From assembly GCA_012520655.1 (NCBI GenBank), contig JAAYNW010000042.1, positions 1 through 33,884 on the forward strand: a stretch of 33,884 nt of DNA, written 5' to 3'. How positions within the stretch are numbered: the stretch's first letter is position 1; each line of letters begins with the position of its first letter. Origin of the DNA: Clostridiales bacterium (lineage in GTDB: Bacteria; Bacillota; Clostridia; Lachnospirales; Lachnospiraceae). This document shows, one piece after another, positions 33,775 to 33,884 of this stretch. The notes beneath the pieces were generated by a model that saw only the letters and a list, made by a program, of their open reading frames with translations, did not search any database and had not been told where the DNA came from. The position numbers were made by a program, and so were the translations under genes.

Positions 33775-33884
33775 TTACTACCTATTTTTCTTTCTAAAAC
33801 CTTTATTTTCGGGAGCTTGCAAATAAAAAGAGCATTGACCTCCCTTTTTTGATATAATGTCCTCGACCAAAATTCCAAAATACC

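Noticed and set aside
33803..33835. Ten-codon minus-strand frame (MLFLFASSRK) upstream of glgA with GGGAGG before its ATG
   Set aside because: The Shine-Dalgarno spacing is only three bases, and there is no codon pattern or attenuator pairing typical of a leader peptide. The region is near the window edge.
33811..33850. GGGAG/CTCCC followed by TTTTTT on the plus strand as a terminator
   Set aside because: Only five terminal base pairs with a 24-nt loop, and no plus-strand gene ends nearby.
1..33884. CRISPR arrays, tRNA/rRNA genes, toxin-antitoxin pairs, insertion sequences
   Set aside because: I read both strands for spaced repeats, clover-leaf patterns, transposase motifs and paired small genes and found none I could support.

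Overview
The window looks like an ordinary chromosomal core segment of an AT-rich, endospore-forming anaerobic Firmicute, most likely a Lachnospiraceae-type clostridium. I infer this from gene order and protein family; it was not tested by a search. The main signals are the block yicC-remA-gmk-rpoZ-rimO-pgsA-cinA-recA-recX-rny, the sporulation genes spoIIM, spoVB and two CotF-like genes, clostridial-type isc-mnmA genes, Gram-positive LexA boxes in front of recA, and strong AGGAGG-type ribosome binding sites. No tRNA, rRNA, CRISPR array, insertion sequence or prophage was seen. Most genes read on the minus strand.

Layout. At 0.27-1.7 kb is a PutP-like Na+/solute symporter with a striking internal deletion. 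At 1.8-4.9 kb (minus) is the lower-glycolysis cluster gap-pgk-tpiA with its own promoter, an internal hairpin and a final terminator. At 5.3-6.1 kb is a PHP-type histidinol phosphatase. At 6.1-8.8 kb (minus) is the sulfur-transfer operon iscS-iscU-mnmA. At 8.9-11.5 kb (plus) are a SpoVB-type flippase and a DAHP synthase. At 11.6-15.2 kb (minus) are xerD, spoIIM, an ADP-ribose-type Nudix hydrolase and a class I aminotransferase. At 15.4-25.4 kb (minus) is the conserved information-processing block, in which a DUF3298-like single-pass membrane protein sits between cinA and recA. At 25.6-28.0 kb (plus) is the ribosome quality-control factor rqcH overlapping a GNAT acetyltransferase. At 28.0-29.2 kb (minus) are two small CotF-like spore proteins and mntP, the latter behind a yybP-ykoY manganese riboswitch. 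At 29.6-30.6 kb (plus) is a protein made of two fused Nudix domains. At 30.6-33.7 kb (minus) are glycogen synthase and a MurJ/YtgP-type flippase.

How the genes fit together. Several short pathways are intact: triose-phosphate glycolysis, persulfide sulfur delivery to tRNA 2-thiouridine, SOS-controlled recombination (recA, recX), phosphatidylglycerol synthesis, and mRNA/nascent-chain quality control (RNase Y, YicC, RqcH). Regulation is unusually readable: many promoters have 16-17 bp spacers, recA carries two LexA operators, and the mntP leader shows an explicit switch between aptamer stem P1 and a terminator.

I did not find an obviously new multi-gene system. The best leads are the symporter lacking the helix that normally builds the Na+ and substrate sites, the double-Nudix fusion, the membrane protein inserted before recA, and the small regulatory hairpins upstream of rny and between gap and pgk.
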